A DNA stretch of 64,000 nucleotides from Chryseobacterium shigense (GCF_900156575.1 NZ_FTNY01000001.1:806001-870000), one strand, 5' to 3'; positions 8,684 to 16,585 are shown, counted from the stretch's first letter. Made by a program: numbers and translations. The notes: generated by a model not told the origin, from the letters alone.

Positions 8684-10029
8684 TAATAGTAAACCTTTGC
8701 GTTAATGAAACCTCTATTCTAATAAACGTTTGCTATGCTTTGTTGGAATAACGCAAAGGCGCAAGGTTTTTCAGGCTATATGGATAGGTTAAGGCGCAAG
8801 AAAATCAGAGATTTTCAGCTAGGGATTTATTAGGGATTAAACCATATTCAATTGTATCAGATCAATTCAAGCTTTTTTTAACGCAAAGGTTTTATAAGAT
8901 TCTGATGATTTTAGGAAAGCAAAGAGTTGCGGTTTCACCGCGGATGAAGCGGATGCATAAAACGTACGCTTCATCGAATAAATCTCTGATTGATGCCCTC
9001 TTTGCCTCCTAATCTATCCATAATGATAGTAAACCTTTGCGTTAATGAAATTTCTATTCTAATAAACGGTTGCTGATTGCTTTGTTGGAATAACGCAAAG
9101 GCGCAAGGTGTTTCAAGCTATATGGATAGGTTAAGGCGCAAGAAAATCAGAGATTTTCAGCTAGGAATATTCGATTGTATCTGATAAACTCCAAGCTTTT
9201 TTTAACGCAAAGGTTTTATAAGATTCTGATGATTTTAGGAAAGCAAAGAGTTGCGGTTTCACCGCGGATGAAGCGGATGCATAAAACGTACGCTTCATCG
9301 AATAAATCTCTGATTGATGCCCTCTTTGCCTCCTAATCTATCCATAATGATAGTAAACCTTTGCGTTAATAAAACTTCTATTATAATAAACGGTTGCTGA
9401 TTGCTTTGTTGGAATAACGCAAAGGCGCAAGGTGTTTCAGGCTATATGGATAGGTTAAGGCGCAAGAAAATAAGAGATTTTCAGCTAGGTATATTCGATT
9501 GTATCTGATAAACTTCAAGCTTTTTTTAACGCAAAGGTTTTATAAGATCCTGATGATTTTAGGAAAGCAAAGAGTTGCGGTTTCACCGCGGATGAAGCGG
9601 ATGCATAAAACGTACGCTTCATCGAATAAATCCATGATTGATGCCCTCTTTGCCTCCTACTCTATGCATAGTGATAGTAAACCTTTGCGTTAATGAAATT
9701 TCTATTCTAATAATCGTTTGCTCATTGCTTTGTTGGAATAACGCAAAGGCGCAAGGTGTTTCAAGCTATATGGATAGGTTAAGGCGCAAGAAAATCAGAG
9801 ATTTTCAGCTAGGAATATTCGATTGTATCTGATAAACTCCAAGCTTTTTTTAACGCAAAGTTTTTATAAGATCCTGATGATTTTAGGAAAGCAAAGAGTT
9901 GCGGTTTCACCGCGGATGAAGCGGATGCATAAAACGTACGCTTCATCGAATAAATCCATGATTGATGCCCTCCTTGCCTCCTACTCTATGCATAGTGATA
10001 GTAAACCTTTGCGTTAATGAAATTTCTAA
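8684..10029. repeat. Tandem array of about 324-bp repeats (four full copies plus a partial fifth)
   Basis: The landmark AAACCTTTGCGTTAA begins at 8691, 9031, 9355, 9679 and 10003. This gives unit lengths of 340, 324, 324 and 324 bp and a truncated fifth copy. The first unit differs from the others by an AT-rich insertion near 8825-8870. Copies are nearly identical by eye. Each unit contains inverted elements: CCTTTGCGTTA against TAACGCAAAGG; GATGAAGCG against CGCTTCATC; GCGGT-ttc-ACCGC; and TATGGATAGGTTAAGG near one end against a CCTAATCTATCCATA-like end. The array stops about 4 bp before the stop codon of the gene at 10033-10563. No transposase is present. I take it to be an amplified, non-coding, palindrome-rich (REP/MITE-like) element. 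Confidence 0.92.
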
Positions 10030-10032
10030 TCA

Positions 10033-10563
10033 TTAGCTGTACTTCTTACGTCTCCTTTCCAAAATAAGATGAGCAGCATCCAGCATTTTAATCAGATGGA
10101 TGTAGGGATTCACGATATTCCTTTCCGGGAGGTGGTCGTAGATTCCCAGCGAGAAATAGACCATACCGGATAGGAAATAATCAAACTCCTTGATGCTGTA
10201 TTCTCTGAATGATTTTTTAAAGACCAACATCGGATTTTGGTATTCTTTTTCCGAAAGCAAGCCCATAACCAATGGAGAAACGTCTTCCAGCTTTGTATTA
10301 ATGATCCATTTCTTTTCCTTCAGCGTGATGAGGTAGCCTGCCCGAACAAACGACTGCATCGACTCCCGAAAGTGAAAAAGAACGGACGGATCTTCCTTCA
10401 TCCAGCTGTTCTTTTTGACTGCATAATGCATAATGTTATGTAACGTCTTTTTAGAGGCGGCCAGATCGTTGAGCTCAAAAAAGGTTTCCATCAGCTGAAA
10501 ACTGGAACGCTTTCTGCTGTCTGCCCAAAGATGGGTTTCAAAGTCTGTTTTAATTTTTTTCAT
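10033..10563 (-). CDS. Hypothetical protein, mostly helical, cytoplasmic
   Basis: A 176-residue protein with no signal peptide or membrane segment, starting at the ATG at 10563. It is rich in charged helices (KKIKTDFETHLWADSRKR, LILERRRKKYS) and has aromatic clusters (FDYFLSGMVYFSLGIYDHLP). I recognise no family motif. Upstream DNA is a non-coding repeat-rich stretch, and downstream its stop codon abuts the 324-bp repeat array, so neighbours give no functional clue. Codon use looks like that of nearby genes, and the length and coherent protein character argue that it is a real gene. Confidence 0.6.
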   Translation of the reverse strand: MKKIKTDFETHLWADSRKRSSFQLMETFFELNDLAASKKTLHNIMHYAVKKNSWMKEDPSVLFHFRESMQSFVRAGYLITLKEKKWIINTKLEDVSPLVMGLLSEKEYQNPMLVFKKSFREYSIKEFDYFLSGMVYFSLGIYDHLPERNIVNPYIHLIKMLDAAHLILERRRKKYS

Positions 10564-10618
10564 GAGGGTGTATATTTTTATAGATGACAGAATACATGTG
10601 ATCTACAATGATTTTCCT

Positions 10619-10741
10619 TAACCATTAAGAGGTTAAGAATCATTAAGATCATAGCTGAAGCTATGGATAAGGCAAGCTGCTTCATCCATCTTTGAGGAAG
10701 CTTAACTCATCTTAATCTCTTCACGTTCTTAATGGTTTATC
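10619..10741. repeat. Intergenic inverted repeat (AACCATTAAGA type)
   Basis: The segment starting TTAACCATTAAGAGGTTAAG at 10619 is mirrored by ATCTTAATCTCTTCACG-TTCTTAATGGTTTA ending at about 10741. The arms are imperfect and about 30 bp long around a GC-richer loop. They could form a long hairpin on either strand. Similar AACCATTAAG/CTTAATGGTT hairpins are familiar from flavobacterial intergenic DNA. No open frame is present. Confidence 0.55.
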
Positions 10742-10904
10742 CTTTATTTGATTGTACGGTGTAAGCACCATTTCACTTCCAGCATACTGATCTATGCTGA
10801 GTCTTATATAAATGATGACTCTATACGAAATTTGTGTTCCCGTGAAAGCCCTAAGGCCGCAATAGGTTGTACACCCTATTGTATGGTATCATGATACTTG
10901 ATGT

Positions 10905-11128
10905 TGAAAAGCGGCTTAGAAAAAGATGATTGTAGAAGACAGAACGGCATGAAATAAAAACGGCATGGAACTCTACAATATCCGCTTTTGAGGTACTGGT
11001 ATACCATGAGACAGATAAGAGAGCCCACGCCTAGGTCGTGAGCTTCAATACTTATCCTCTTGTCTCAATTAAATTACCAGTTTTCAAAAGCAAGATTCTA
11101 AGCAATAGCTTCTAATGTTCGTTGAAGT
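10905..11128 (-). ncRNA. Candidate structured non-coding RNA (unassigned)
   Basis: The minus strand from about 11128 to 10905 is densely self-complementary. A long irregular hairpin spans 11091-10984: outer arms GCTTTTGA...ACTGGTA pair with TACCAG...TCAAAAGC, inner arms TGAGACAAGAGGATAAG pair with CTTATC.TGTCTCA, and the tip is near CACGACCTAGGCGTG. A second nested hairpin has arms ATTGTAGA (10979-10972) and TCTACAAT, flanked by AAAAGCGG and CCGCTTTT. A promoter match (11133-11164) sits immediately upstream in the same orientation. No ORF of note is present. A long hairpin with internal bulges resembles 6S-like RNAs in general shape only. I cannot assign a family, and the 3' end is a guess. 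Confidence 0.4.
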
Positions 11129-11132
11129 ATCG

Positions 11133-11164
11133 CAAAGCTACATTTATTGTAACTTATTTTACAA
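11133..11164 (-). promoter_or_regulatory. Promoter for the candidate structured RNA
   Basis: On the minus strand, TTG (11164-11162), 21 bp and TAGCTTTG (11140-11133) form a close match to TTG-N17-23-TAnnTTTG. Transcription would start near 11128 and run into the folded region, away from the XRE gene at 11237. An alternative -7 box, TACATTTG, lies at 11169-11162 but has a poorer spacing. Confidence 0.5.
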
Positions 11165-11236
11165 ATGTAATAAAAAAAACAATACAATAACATATATGTG
11201 TTGATGAAAAATTTTAGAAAGCCCAAAATTTACTGA

Positions 11237-11545
11237 ATGTATAAATGGAAAGTAGAAGAATTAAAAATTCAAATTGGAAAGCTTATCCAATTACACAGGC
11301 TAAAGAAAGAACTTTCTCAGTTCCAACTTGGAAATGAACTTAATCTTTCAAGTAATCATGTTGGTAGAATCGAGAGAGCTGAAACTAATCCAACAATAGA
11401 AATTCTAGTTAAATTCTGTAATTTTTTTGAAATTGATATGTTGCTTTTATTTACTAAACTAAGCGATAGTGAATTAAAGAGTATCGAAAGTGAAATTGAT
11501 CATCTGCAAAAAGAATTTAAAAATCAAAATAAAAGAAAATCCTGA
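11237..11545 (+). CDS. XRE-family helix-turn-helix transcriptional regulator
   Basis: A 102-residue protein with one HTH_3/XRE domain at about residues 10-72. The characteristic order is visible: IGKLIQLHRLKKELSQFQLG, then LNLSSNHVGRIERAETNPT (recognition helix and the ERAE.NPT signature), then FCNFFEIDMLLLF. A short charged helical tail follows (SEIDHLQKEFKNQNKRKS). Such stand-alone regulators bind palindromic operators as dimers. Palindromic DNA lies just upstream, including the divergent candidate RNA promoter at 11133-11164, so control of that promoter is possible but unproven. The next gene in the same direction is a small double-glycine peptide about 300 bp away. No partner toxin is adjacent. 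Confidence 0.88.
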   Translation: MYKWKVEELKIQIGKLIQLHRLKKELSQFQLGNELNLSSNHVGRIERAETNPTIEILVKFCNFFEIDMLLLFTKLSDSELKSIESEIDHLQKEFKNQNKRKS

Positions 11546-11844
11546 CGAGAGTTGGGAATTTTTTATGTCAAAACTTTGAAGCTATTTCTCTTTTAAATTC
11601 TTGAAATTTCCGTGAAAATACGGATTGAAAGTACTGAGATGATTTTTATTTTTGTTCTTTACGGAAAGGTATGTTATTATCTTGAAAAAACTTACTTACA
11701 GAACTTTTATTTCATCATCTTAAATTCAGTATACTTTGCTCAACAAGAATTTTAATTCCCCAATAAAATTATTTCATCAAACACTCCCATCATATCAAAT
11801 TTAATAGTAACTTTTTACAACATAATCACAAAAAAATTAATGCC

Positions 11845-11997
11845 ATGAAAAATTTGAAAAAACTTTCCAGAGAAAGACTTGTTTCCATCAATGGTGGAAT
11901 CGAAGTATGTACTCAAAACTGTTTACCGGGATATCGGAAATGCTGTATTCCGCGTCAACCTTATTACTGCCTTTCTGTCAATGAAATCTGCGTGTAA
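11845..11997 (+). CDS. Double-glycine-leader Cys-rich peptide (bacteriocin-like)
   Basis: A 50-codon ORF that opens MKNLKKLSRERLVSINGG and continues into a short core with seven cysteines (VCTQNC, RKCC, YYCL, EICV). The lysine-rich N-terminus ending in a double glycine is the typical leader of small Bacteroidetes bacteriocin-like peptides, which peptidase-containing ABC transporters cut after GG during export. Numerous Chryseobacterium genomes carry such peptides, usually without a known function. No transporter, modification enzyme or immunity gene is visible nearby, so export would depend on a distant system. A terminator follows at 12032-12057, making this a single-gene unit. An overlapping longer frame at 11879-12094 is a shadow. 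Confidence 0.75.
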   Translation: MKNLKKLSRERLVSINGGIEVCTQNCLPGYRKCCIPRQPYYCLSVNEICV

Positions 11998-12031
11998 AGG
12001 CTTATTTTATTTATTTCAAAATCCTGATCAG

Positions 12032-12057
12032 AGACTGTCACCTGGACAGTCTTTTTT
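12032..12057 (+). terminator. Rho-independent terminator after the double-glycine peptide
   Basis: AGACTGTC (12032-12039), a 5-nt loop and GACAGTCT (12045-12052) are followed by a run of T. It sits 35 bp after the stop codon at 11997. Confidence 0.8.
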
Positions 12058-12175
12058 CAGAAATATTGGCGAACTTTGTTTAAATAATGAATAAAAACCG
12101 GGATGCAGAACTTTCAGGCAGACCAGAAAATTGAACTTGCTGCTCCAAAAATCCAAACCCTAAAACCAGATCACC

Positions 12176-12388
12176 ATGAAACAAAACACAGCTAAAAAAC
12201 CAGCCAAAACCTGCTACAACCATATTGGCGGAAAACTGGGAACGCTTCTCCTTGAAGAATTTATTCATAAGGGATGGATTGCAAAGGAAAACCCCGAAGC
12301 CAAACATTTTTACATTACTGAAGACGGCATAAAAGGATTGACAACGTTGGGAATTGATGTTTCAAAAATCCAGTCCGAAGAAATCTAA
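12176..12388 (+). CDS. Stand-alone ArsR-type C-terminal domain protein
   Basis: A 70-residue protein containing TCYNHIGGKLGTLL, then a FIHKGWIAKENPEAKHFYIT segment and EDGIKGLTTLGID. This order matches the C-terminal part of a subgroup of ArsR-family winged-helix regulators, which read like RTCYDHLAGRLG...G followed by a LTxxGxxxLxxLGID tail. The usual N-terminal DNA-reading helices (about 100 residues) are missing, and a stop codon (12161-12163) precedes the ATG in frame, so the gene is not simply mis-started. Either it is a natural small relative of the family or it is the remnant of a full regulator. The presence of an ATG, a stop and good codon structure makes it likely to be expressed. 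It lies 91 bp before a GNAT gene in the same direction. Confidence 0.65.
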   Translation: MKQNTAKKPAKTCYNHIGGKLGTLLLEEFIHKGWIAKENPEAKHFYITEDGIKGLTTLGIDVSKIQSEEI

Positions 12389-12479
12389 GAACTATTTTAA
12401 CATCCATGTTTCTATCCTAATACAGGGAAACCGTCATCATTAAAATTTACTGTATCTTGGTACTACTGAACTCATATTT

Positions 12480-12932
12480 ATGAAAATCATCAATTACACC
12501 AAAATTTTCAGAGAAGATTGTATCAAAATCTTCAGGAGTAATATGCCTAAATTTTTTGCTATCGAAGAATTGCCACTCTTTGAAAGCTTTCTGTACGATG
12601 ATACCGAAGAGAACTACTTCGTGGTAAAAACGGATGGACAGATCGTAGGATGTGGCGGATTTTTTTTAGATCCTAAAAATAATGTCGCAGGATTATCCTG
12701 GGGAATGGTTCGCGCCGATTACCATGGAAAAGGAATAGGAAAAGCCTTTACCCAATACCGGATTGATTTGCTAAAAAAAACGTATCCTTCCATCCCTTAC
12801 AAAATTGAAACCTCCCAGCACACGGCTGAGTTTTACAAAAAGAACGGATTCAGAACGATAGAAATTGTACCGGATGGATTTAGTGAGGGAATTGACAAAT
12901 ACACCATGATGATGGATAATACTGAAGCTTAA
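12480..12932 (+). CDS. GNAT-family N-acetyltransferase
   Basis: A 150-residue single-domain GNAT protein. Motif A, which binds acetyl-CoA pyrophosphate, is visible as VRADYHGKGIGKAF at about residues 79-92 (R/Q-x-x-G-x-G/A pattern). It is preceded by the beta-strand pair FVVKTDGQIVGCGGFF and followed by FYKKNGFRTIE, the usual beta-alpha end of the fold. The substrate cannot be predicted. It follows the ArsR-tail gene by 91 bp and may be co-transcribed with it. A TATCTTGG sequence near 12450 is an imperfect -7 element, so an independent promoter is also possible. Confidence 0.88.
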   Translation: MKIINYTKIFREDCIKIFRSNMPKFFAIEELPLFESFLYDDTEENYFVVKTDGQIVGCGGFFLDPKNNVAGLSWGMVRADYHGKGIGKAFTQYRIDLLKKTYPSIPYKIETSQHTAEFYKKNGFRTIEIVPDGFSEGIDKYTMMMDNTEA

Positions 12933-13102
12933 TGGATTGTATCACCTCTCTGAAGTTTCCTGACTTTGGAGCCTCTTATTAAAAGGATTTTTTTATTTTG
13001 CTGACTCAAAGCCGGAAGACCTTGTGCAGCGGATATTTTGTTTAAAACAGGATCTTTTACAAGAAATTCTTAAATATTCCGTTTAATTCTTAAATTTGGC
13101 TC

Positions 13103-13567
13103 ATGCAAAAGAATCTTTATTTCATCATTATATTATTTTGTTTTAGCAGTTGCTATACGTATCAGGTAAAAAAGCAAGCAGATCCGGTGACCGCCAATAA
13201 GGAAGAATTAAAAAAAGGAGGAGCTCCTTCCAATACTAATTCAGCGCAAATGAAAACAGCTGAATCCCTAAACCCGAACGCACAGCAAGCGCCCGCTCCT
13301 ATTAACATTCAGGAGAGACTTGCCCCTAATAAAAATGTTAAGATTAATGTTGATGGCAAGACCTATAAAGTAATCGTGGACAAGTGGGAAAGCGACAGTC
13401 TGGTGGTTCATCCCGTTCATCAGCCTAAAAAAATCCTGAAATTCCACAAGAACCAGATCAATGCTGAGAAAATTGGAGAAAAACGCTTTTCACAACCAAT
13501 CGCTGATATTATTACCGTTACGGTGTATGCCGGAATTGCTGTTGGAATCTGGTCTCTTCTGCGCTAA
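13103..13567 (+). CDS. Hypothetical lipoprotein with C-terminal hydrophobic segment
   Basis: A 154-residue protein with a lipoprotein signal (hydrophobic stretch then FSSCYTYQ, acylation expected at the Cys near residue 17). A low-complexity Ala/Asn/Pro/Gln linker spans about residues 35-75. A small beta-rich domain follows (VKINVDGKTYKVIVDKWESD), then a hydrophobic C-terminal stretch (ITVTVYAGIAVGIWSLL) that may be membrane-associated. No family is recognised. TAAATTTG at 13091-13098 fits the Bacteroidetes -7 element but would leave almost no 5' leader and has no clear -33 box. The gene converges on the minus-strand gene ending at 13660. Confidence 0.7.
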   Translation: MQKNLYFIIILFCFSSCYTYQVKKQADPVTANKEELKKGGAPSNTNSAQMKTAESLNPNAQQAPAPINIQERLAPNKNVKINVDGKTYKVIVDKWESDSLVVHPVHQPKKILKFHKNQINAEKIGEKRFSQPIADIITVTVYAGIAVGIWSLLR

Positions 13568-13659
13568 TTTTTTAAACTTTTGCAGTCATTTCAGAAAATA
13601 TTTTATTCTTAAAAATTTTATGAATCTCTTTTTTTAAGGGGATACTCAGTTCGTTTATT

Positions 13660-14112
13660 TCATCTTTTGCACCAGAATTTCCCGATCAGAAAACCAATCG
13701 ACGGAAACAGAAAAGAGCTGCACATCAAAATCAATAAGAAGGTAAAATCACTGCTAAACAACGGAAGATTGATAAAACTTAAATAAGTCCAGTGCATATT
13801 AAGCCAATACTCCATCAGGAAAAATCCTAATGGCCAATCGCCATGACCACCAAATAGAGAAGTATTTCCAGTGCCTCCATTTGAAATAATATACCCCAAT
13901 ATTAACAATAGATTGACGAAGAATATCCAAAGAACAGACCGGTATTTCATTTGATGTTTCGCATTAAGAAATCCTCCGTAAAGAGTCATTAGTAGCGCGA
14001 TCATGAAACATAGGGTTCGTAAAGTAGAAAAATTATCATCAGCCAACAGAGAAAAATCATATCCTAACGGAATGCATAAAAGATACAGCAGAATGGAATA
14101 ATTGATCTTCAA
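13660..14112 (-). CDS. Hypothetical integral membrane protein
   Basis: About 150 residues with four predicted membrane segments: ILLYLLCIPLGYDF, LCFMIALLMTLYGGFL, VLWIFFVNLLLILGYII and FTFLLILMCSSFLFPSIGFL. No conserved family motif is seen. The frame begins at a TTG (14112-14110). No ATG lies between it and the upstream in-frame stop near 14158, and the next internal Met would remove the first membrane segment, so TTG is the best start. It follows the lipoprotein gene at 14199-14786 on the same strand, probably in one unit. Confidence 0.55.
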   Translation of the reverse strand: MKINYSILLYLLCIPLGYDFSLLADDNFSTLRTLCFMIALLMTLYGGFLNAKHQMKYRSVLWIFFVNLLLILGYIISNGGTGNTSLFGGHGDWPLGFFLMEYWLNMHWTYLSFINLPLFSSDFTFLLILMCSSFLFPSIGFLIGKFWCKR

Positions 14113-14198
14113 GTGGTATTTGGTTTTTAAGATGGTCTTTTTTTTGATGACTAGCTGCTAAAAATACAGGGAACGAGTGGCATGAAACAAGATTTATT

Positions 14199-14786
14199 CT
14201 ACTCCTGCTGTATCCAGTCAAATTTTCCGTCTTTCCAATAAATAACGCCACCGCCACAAGCTTCTTCCTGATGAATAAAAATACCGTCGTGGGGCAGTTT
14301 TATTTTATCGGATTCCTTTACGTCTTCATCGCTCATGATGTCTCCATCGTCATTGACGTTATTCCAGTAGATTTCCCCTTTGGGTGCTTTTTCAAAAACT
14401 CCGACCCAATCTAAATCATCAAATCCCTGCCCCAAAATATCTTTGCCCATGCCCAGATACTCCACTTTTTTATTTCCAAATAAGATCTCCAGACCATATT
14501 TTTTATTTTCCTTATTGAAAACAATATTGACCGTATCCGGTAAGTGATCTCCATCCAAATCGCAGGAAATTGAATTTGGATGGTGTTTTTGAGACAAAAC
14601 TATGATGTCCTTTGCATTTTTTTTATCTGAATGAGTCAAATTACTTTCCTGCGGTTGGCTGGCCTTTTTATGATCGGATGGTTTTCTGGTTATTTCGTTT
14701 TTGGGTGGATCTTTTTTCTCATTCTGACAGCTTAATATCAGCAATGCGGCTAAAAAAGATAGAATTAAAAATCTGGTATTGATCAT
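14199..14786 (-). CDS. Lipoprotein with an EF-hand-like Asp-rich segment
   Basis: A 195-residue protein with a type II signal (ALLILSCQNEKK; acylation at about Cys20) and a long charged linker rich in Lys, Pro and Ser. The C-terminal domain has ISCDLDGDHLPDTVNIVF, an Asp-rich loop of the FG-GAP or EF-hand type (DxDGDxxPD) often seen in Bacteroidetes lipoproteins, and a second acidic stretch NNVNDDGDIMSDED. Calcium binding is plausible. The function is unknown, and the surface location is inferred from the signal. Its downstream neighbour is a membrane protein, and upstream lies the MORN-type gene with about 86 bp between. Confidence 0.7.
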   Translation of the reverse strand: MINTRFLILSFLAALLILSCQNEKKDPPKNEITRKPSDHKKASQPQESNLTHSDKKNAKDIIVLSQKHHPNSISCDLDGDHLPDTVNIVFNKENKKYGLEILFGNKKVEYLGMGKDILGQGFDDLDWVGVFEKAPKGEIYWNNVNDDGDIMSDEDVKESDKIKLPHDGIFIHQEEACGGGVIYWKDGKFDWIQQE

Positions 14787-14872
14787 GGTGACAGGGTTTC
14801 AAAAGTGGTTTCACATCAGGATTTCCCTCTTTGGAATGCTGCTGTTTCAAGGGTCGTTATCAGCACAATAGT

Positions 14873-16408
14873 CTATAAATATTCATAAAATTCATACTGA
14901 AGATCAGACTCTGTGATCAGCGTATTCAATGCATTGTAAGGATCGGTCTCCTGCGTTTCTGCAAGGACCTTGGAATCCTGAATCAGTTTTCCGTCACGAT
15001 TATAAATCTTCACGACAATCCATTTTCCATTGCGCTCCAGCTCCTTTATACCGGCTTCAGATTTGTATTTAAGTTTTCCGCTTTCAAGGACCCCATCTTT
15101 CACCACCGCTTTACTGGCCGCTTTTCCTTTGGCATACTGTACAATCTGCGCGGTAAAACCTTCCCCCTGCTCTAGAGGATGGCTGTAGGTGTAAGCAATA
15201 GCCCCGTTTTCATCATAAACAGTAGAATTGTATACGGTATGAGCTGCATTGATCTTTGTTTCCGTTTTTAATTTTTCATCTGATGTGAAAAATTTTGAAT
15301 GAACCCGTATTCCGTTTTTGTACTGCTGTTCCGACGGGCCTTCGTACAACGTCCCATTATAAGGCATATCGTCTTTGTAGGTCACGGAACCTTTTAATTT
15401 TCCGTCCGGATAATAATATCTGATCTCCTGGGTCATCTCGTTTTCTGATACCTGCTCGGAGGATAATTTTCCGTCTTCATCAAAATATTTATTCAGGACT
15501 GCTGCCCCGTTTTTATATACTGTAATAGCTGTGAAACTTTGAAAATTATAATTGAACTGATAATCTTCGCCGTCCTGCGGCTTGTACTCATTGGTTTCTT
15601 TATCATAAAGGTAGGTAAGATGACCGATCTGCTTACCCGTTTCGACATAGGTTTTTTGATACCCTCCTTTTTTGTTTTTCTTTTCTTCCTGCAGAATTTC
15701 GCCTTTTTTGGAGTAGATAACGGTTTCTGTCACCTTTCCTTCTTTATCCTGCTTTTCGATTTTGGAGACTTTCATGGGATCCTGGTAATAATCGACCATC
15801 ACATTATTGCCGGAATCTCCGTAACGGTTGGTACCAATATATTTTCCTTTGTCACCATAAAATCTGGTTTCATACTTCTCTTTGCCGTCACTGATGATTT
15901 CATAGCGTATTCCTTTAGGATCTTCGTCATAACCGACGGATTGGAAACTATCGGGAGAATCATACGTCGTCACAACATTAAAATAGGACATTTCTTCCGG
16001 ATTTTTATAGGTGTATATTTTCCCTGTAAAGGTACCGTCTTCTTTATAGATTAAATCCTCCAAAATCCTTCCCTGCGCATCAAAAGACTTAGCGGCTCCC
16101 ACTTGCTTGCCTCCTGAGAAAGTTCCTGTGTTCATCACTTTCCCTTCAGGAGTATACCAGGTAATTTTACCTTCATACACTTCACTGCCCGGCGTAGCAT
16201 CCGAAACAAGACCTTCCATCTGAGGAGTTCCGTTTTTATAAAAGTCTCTGACTAAAGTAAGTTTTCCTTTGTTCTCCGTTTCCCGGTAGAATTCCATTTT
16301 GTCCTCAGTGGTCTTGTGCCAGTTTTCATCAAAATAAATTTTTTGCTGTGCTCCTGCGTGGATGTTTATGACCAGGGCAAAAACCGCTGACATCAATAAT
16401 TTTTTCAT
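14873..16408 (-). CDS. Secreted MORN_2-type repeat protein (YwqK-like)
   Basis: A 511-residue protein with a signal peptide (VFALVINIHAGAQQ). The mature part is a string of short beta-hairpin repeats of the MORN_2 type: FYKNGTPQMEGLV, WYTPEGKVMNTGTF, SFDAQGRILEDLIYKEDGT, YYPDGKLKGSVTYKDD, YDENGAIAYTYSHP, YNRDGKLIQDSKV. Similar proteins are annotated as YwqK-family antitoxins, but that label comes from a distant Bacillus relative. Nothing here shows toxin-antitoxin activity. Most likely it is an exported repeat scaffold. A long plus-strand frame inside it (15539-16054) is antisense noise. Confidence 0.8.
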   Translation of the reverse strand: MKKLLMSAVFALVINIHAGAQQKIYFDENWHKTTEDKMEFYRETENKGKLTLVRDFYKNGTPQMEGLVSDATPGSEVYEGKITWYTPEGKVMNTGTFSGGKQVGAAKSFDAQGRILEDLIYKEDGTFTGKIYTYKNPEEMSYFNVVTTYDSPDSFQSVGYDEDPKGIRYEIISDGKEKYETRFYGDKGKYIGTNRYGDSGNNVMVDYYQDPMKVSKIEKQDKEGKVTETVIYSKKGEILQEEKKNKKGGYQKTYVETGKQIGHLTYLYDKETNEYKPQDGEDYQFNYNFQSFTAITVYKNGAAVLNKYFDEDGKLSSEQVSENEMTQEIRYYYPDGKLKGSVTYKDDMPYNGTLYEGPSEQQYKNGIRVHSKFFTSDEKLKTETKINAAHTVYNSTVYDENGAIAYTYSHPLEQGEGFTAQIVQYAKGKAASKAVVKDGVLESGKLKYKSEAGIKELERNGKWIVVKIYNRDGKLIQDSKVLAETQETDPYNALNTLITESDLQYEFYEYL

Positions 16409-16563
16409 GTTTTTAAAGGTTTAGAGGAAGGCAAAAGCCGTAAAGAACAGCTTCCGTCATCGTTTTATATCTATTTTTCCTACAAAAGGAAAAATTTCAT
16501 CATTGTGCTTTTTTGTGTCCTGAAATCATTGAAACAAAGGTCTGCAAAATCACAATGATAGAA

Positions 16564-16585
16564 AATCCCTGTTTTCAGCTAATTT
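16564..16585. repeat. Dispersed 21-bp repeat, copy A
   Basis: AATCCCTGTTTTCAGCTAAT(T) lies in the 281-bp gap between the MORN gene and the next lipoprotein gene. The same sequence recurs inverted at 17738-17758, and a partial copy lies at 17659-17681. Confidence 0.7.

Noticed and set aside
9499..10017. Two 64-codon plus-strand frames (9499-9693 and 9823-10017) inside the repeat array
   Set aside because: They are copies of one chance frame in the 324-bp unit. The repeats are rich in inverted elements and the products look unlike proteins.
8684..10029. CRISPR array or RNA gene cluster
   Set aside because: The units are over 300 bp with no short repeats and unique spacers, and no cas genes are nearby.
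10619..11091. tRNA or transposon end
   Set aside because: No cloverleaf pattern or T-loop sequence could be found, and there is no transposase or terminal duplication. The region is better described as hairpins and a possible structured RNA.
11879..12094. 71-codon plus-strand frame
   Set aside because: It overlaps the double-glycine peptide gene in another frame and continues through the terminator hairpin at 12032-12057.
12104..12196. 30-codon ORF MQNFQADQKIELAAPKIQ...
   Set aside because: It overlaps the start of the ArsR-tail gene in another frame and shows no independent support.
15539..16054. 171-codon plus-strand frame rich in Phe and Ile
   Set aside because: It is antisense to the MORN-type gene, whose repeat structure and signal peptide are clear.
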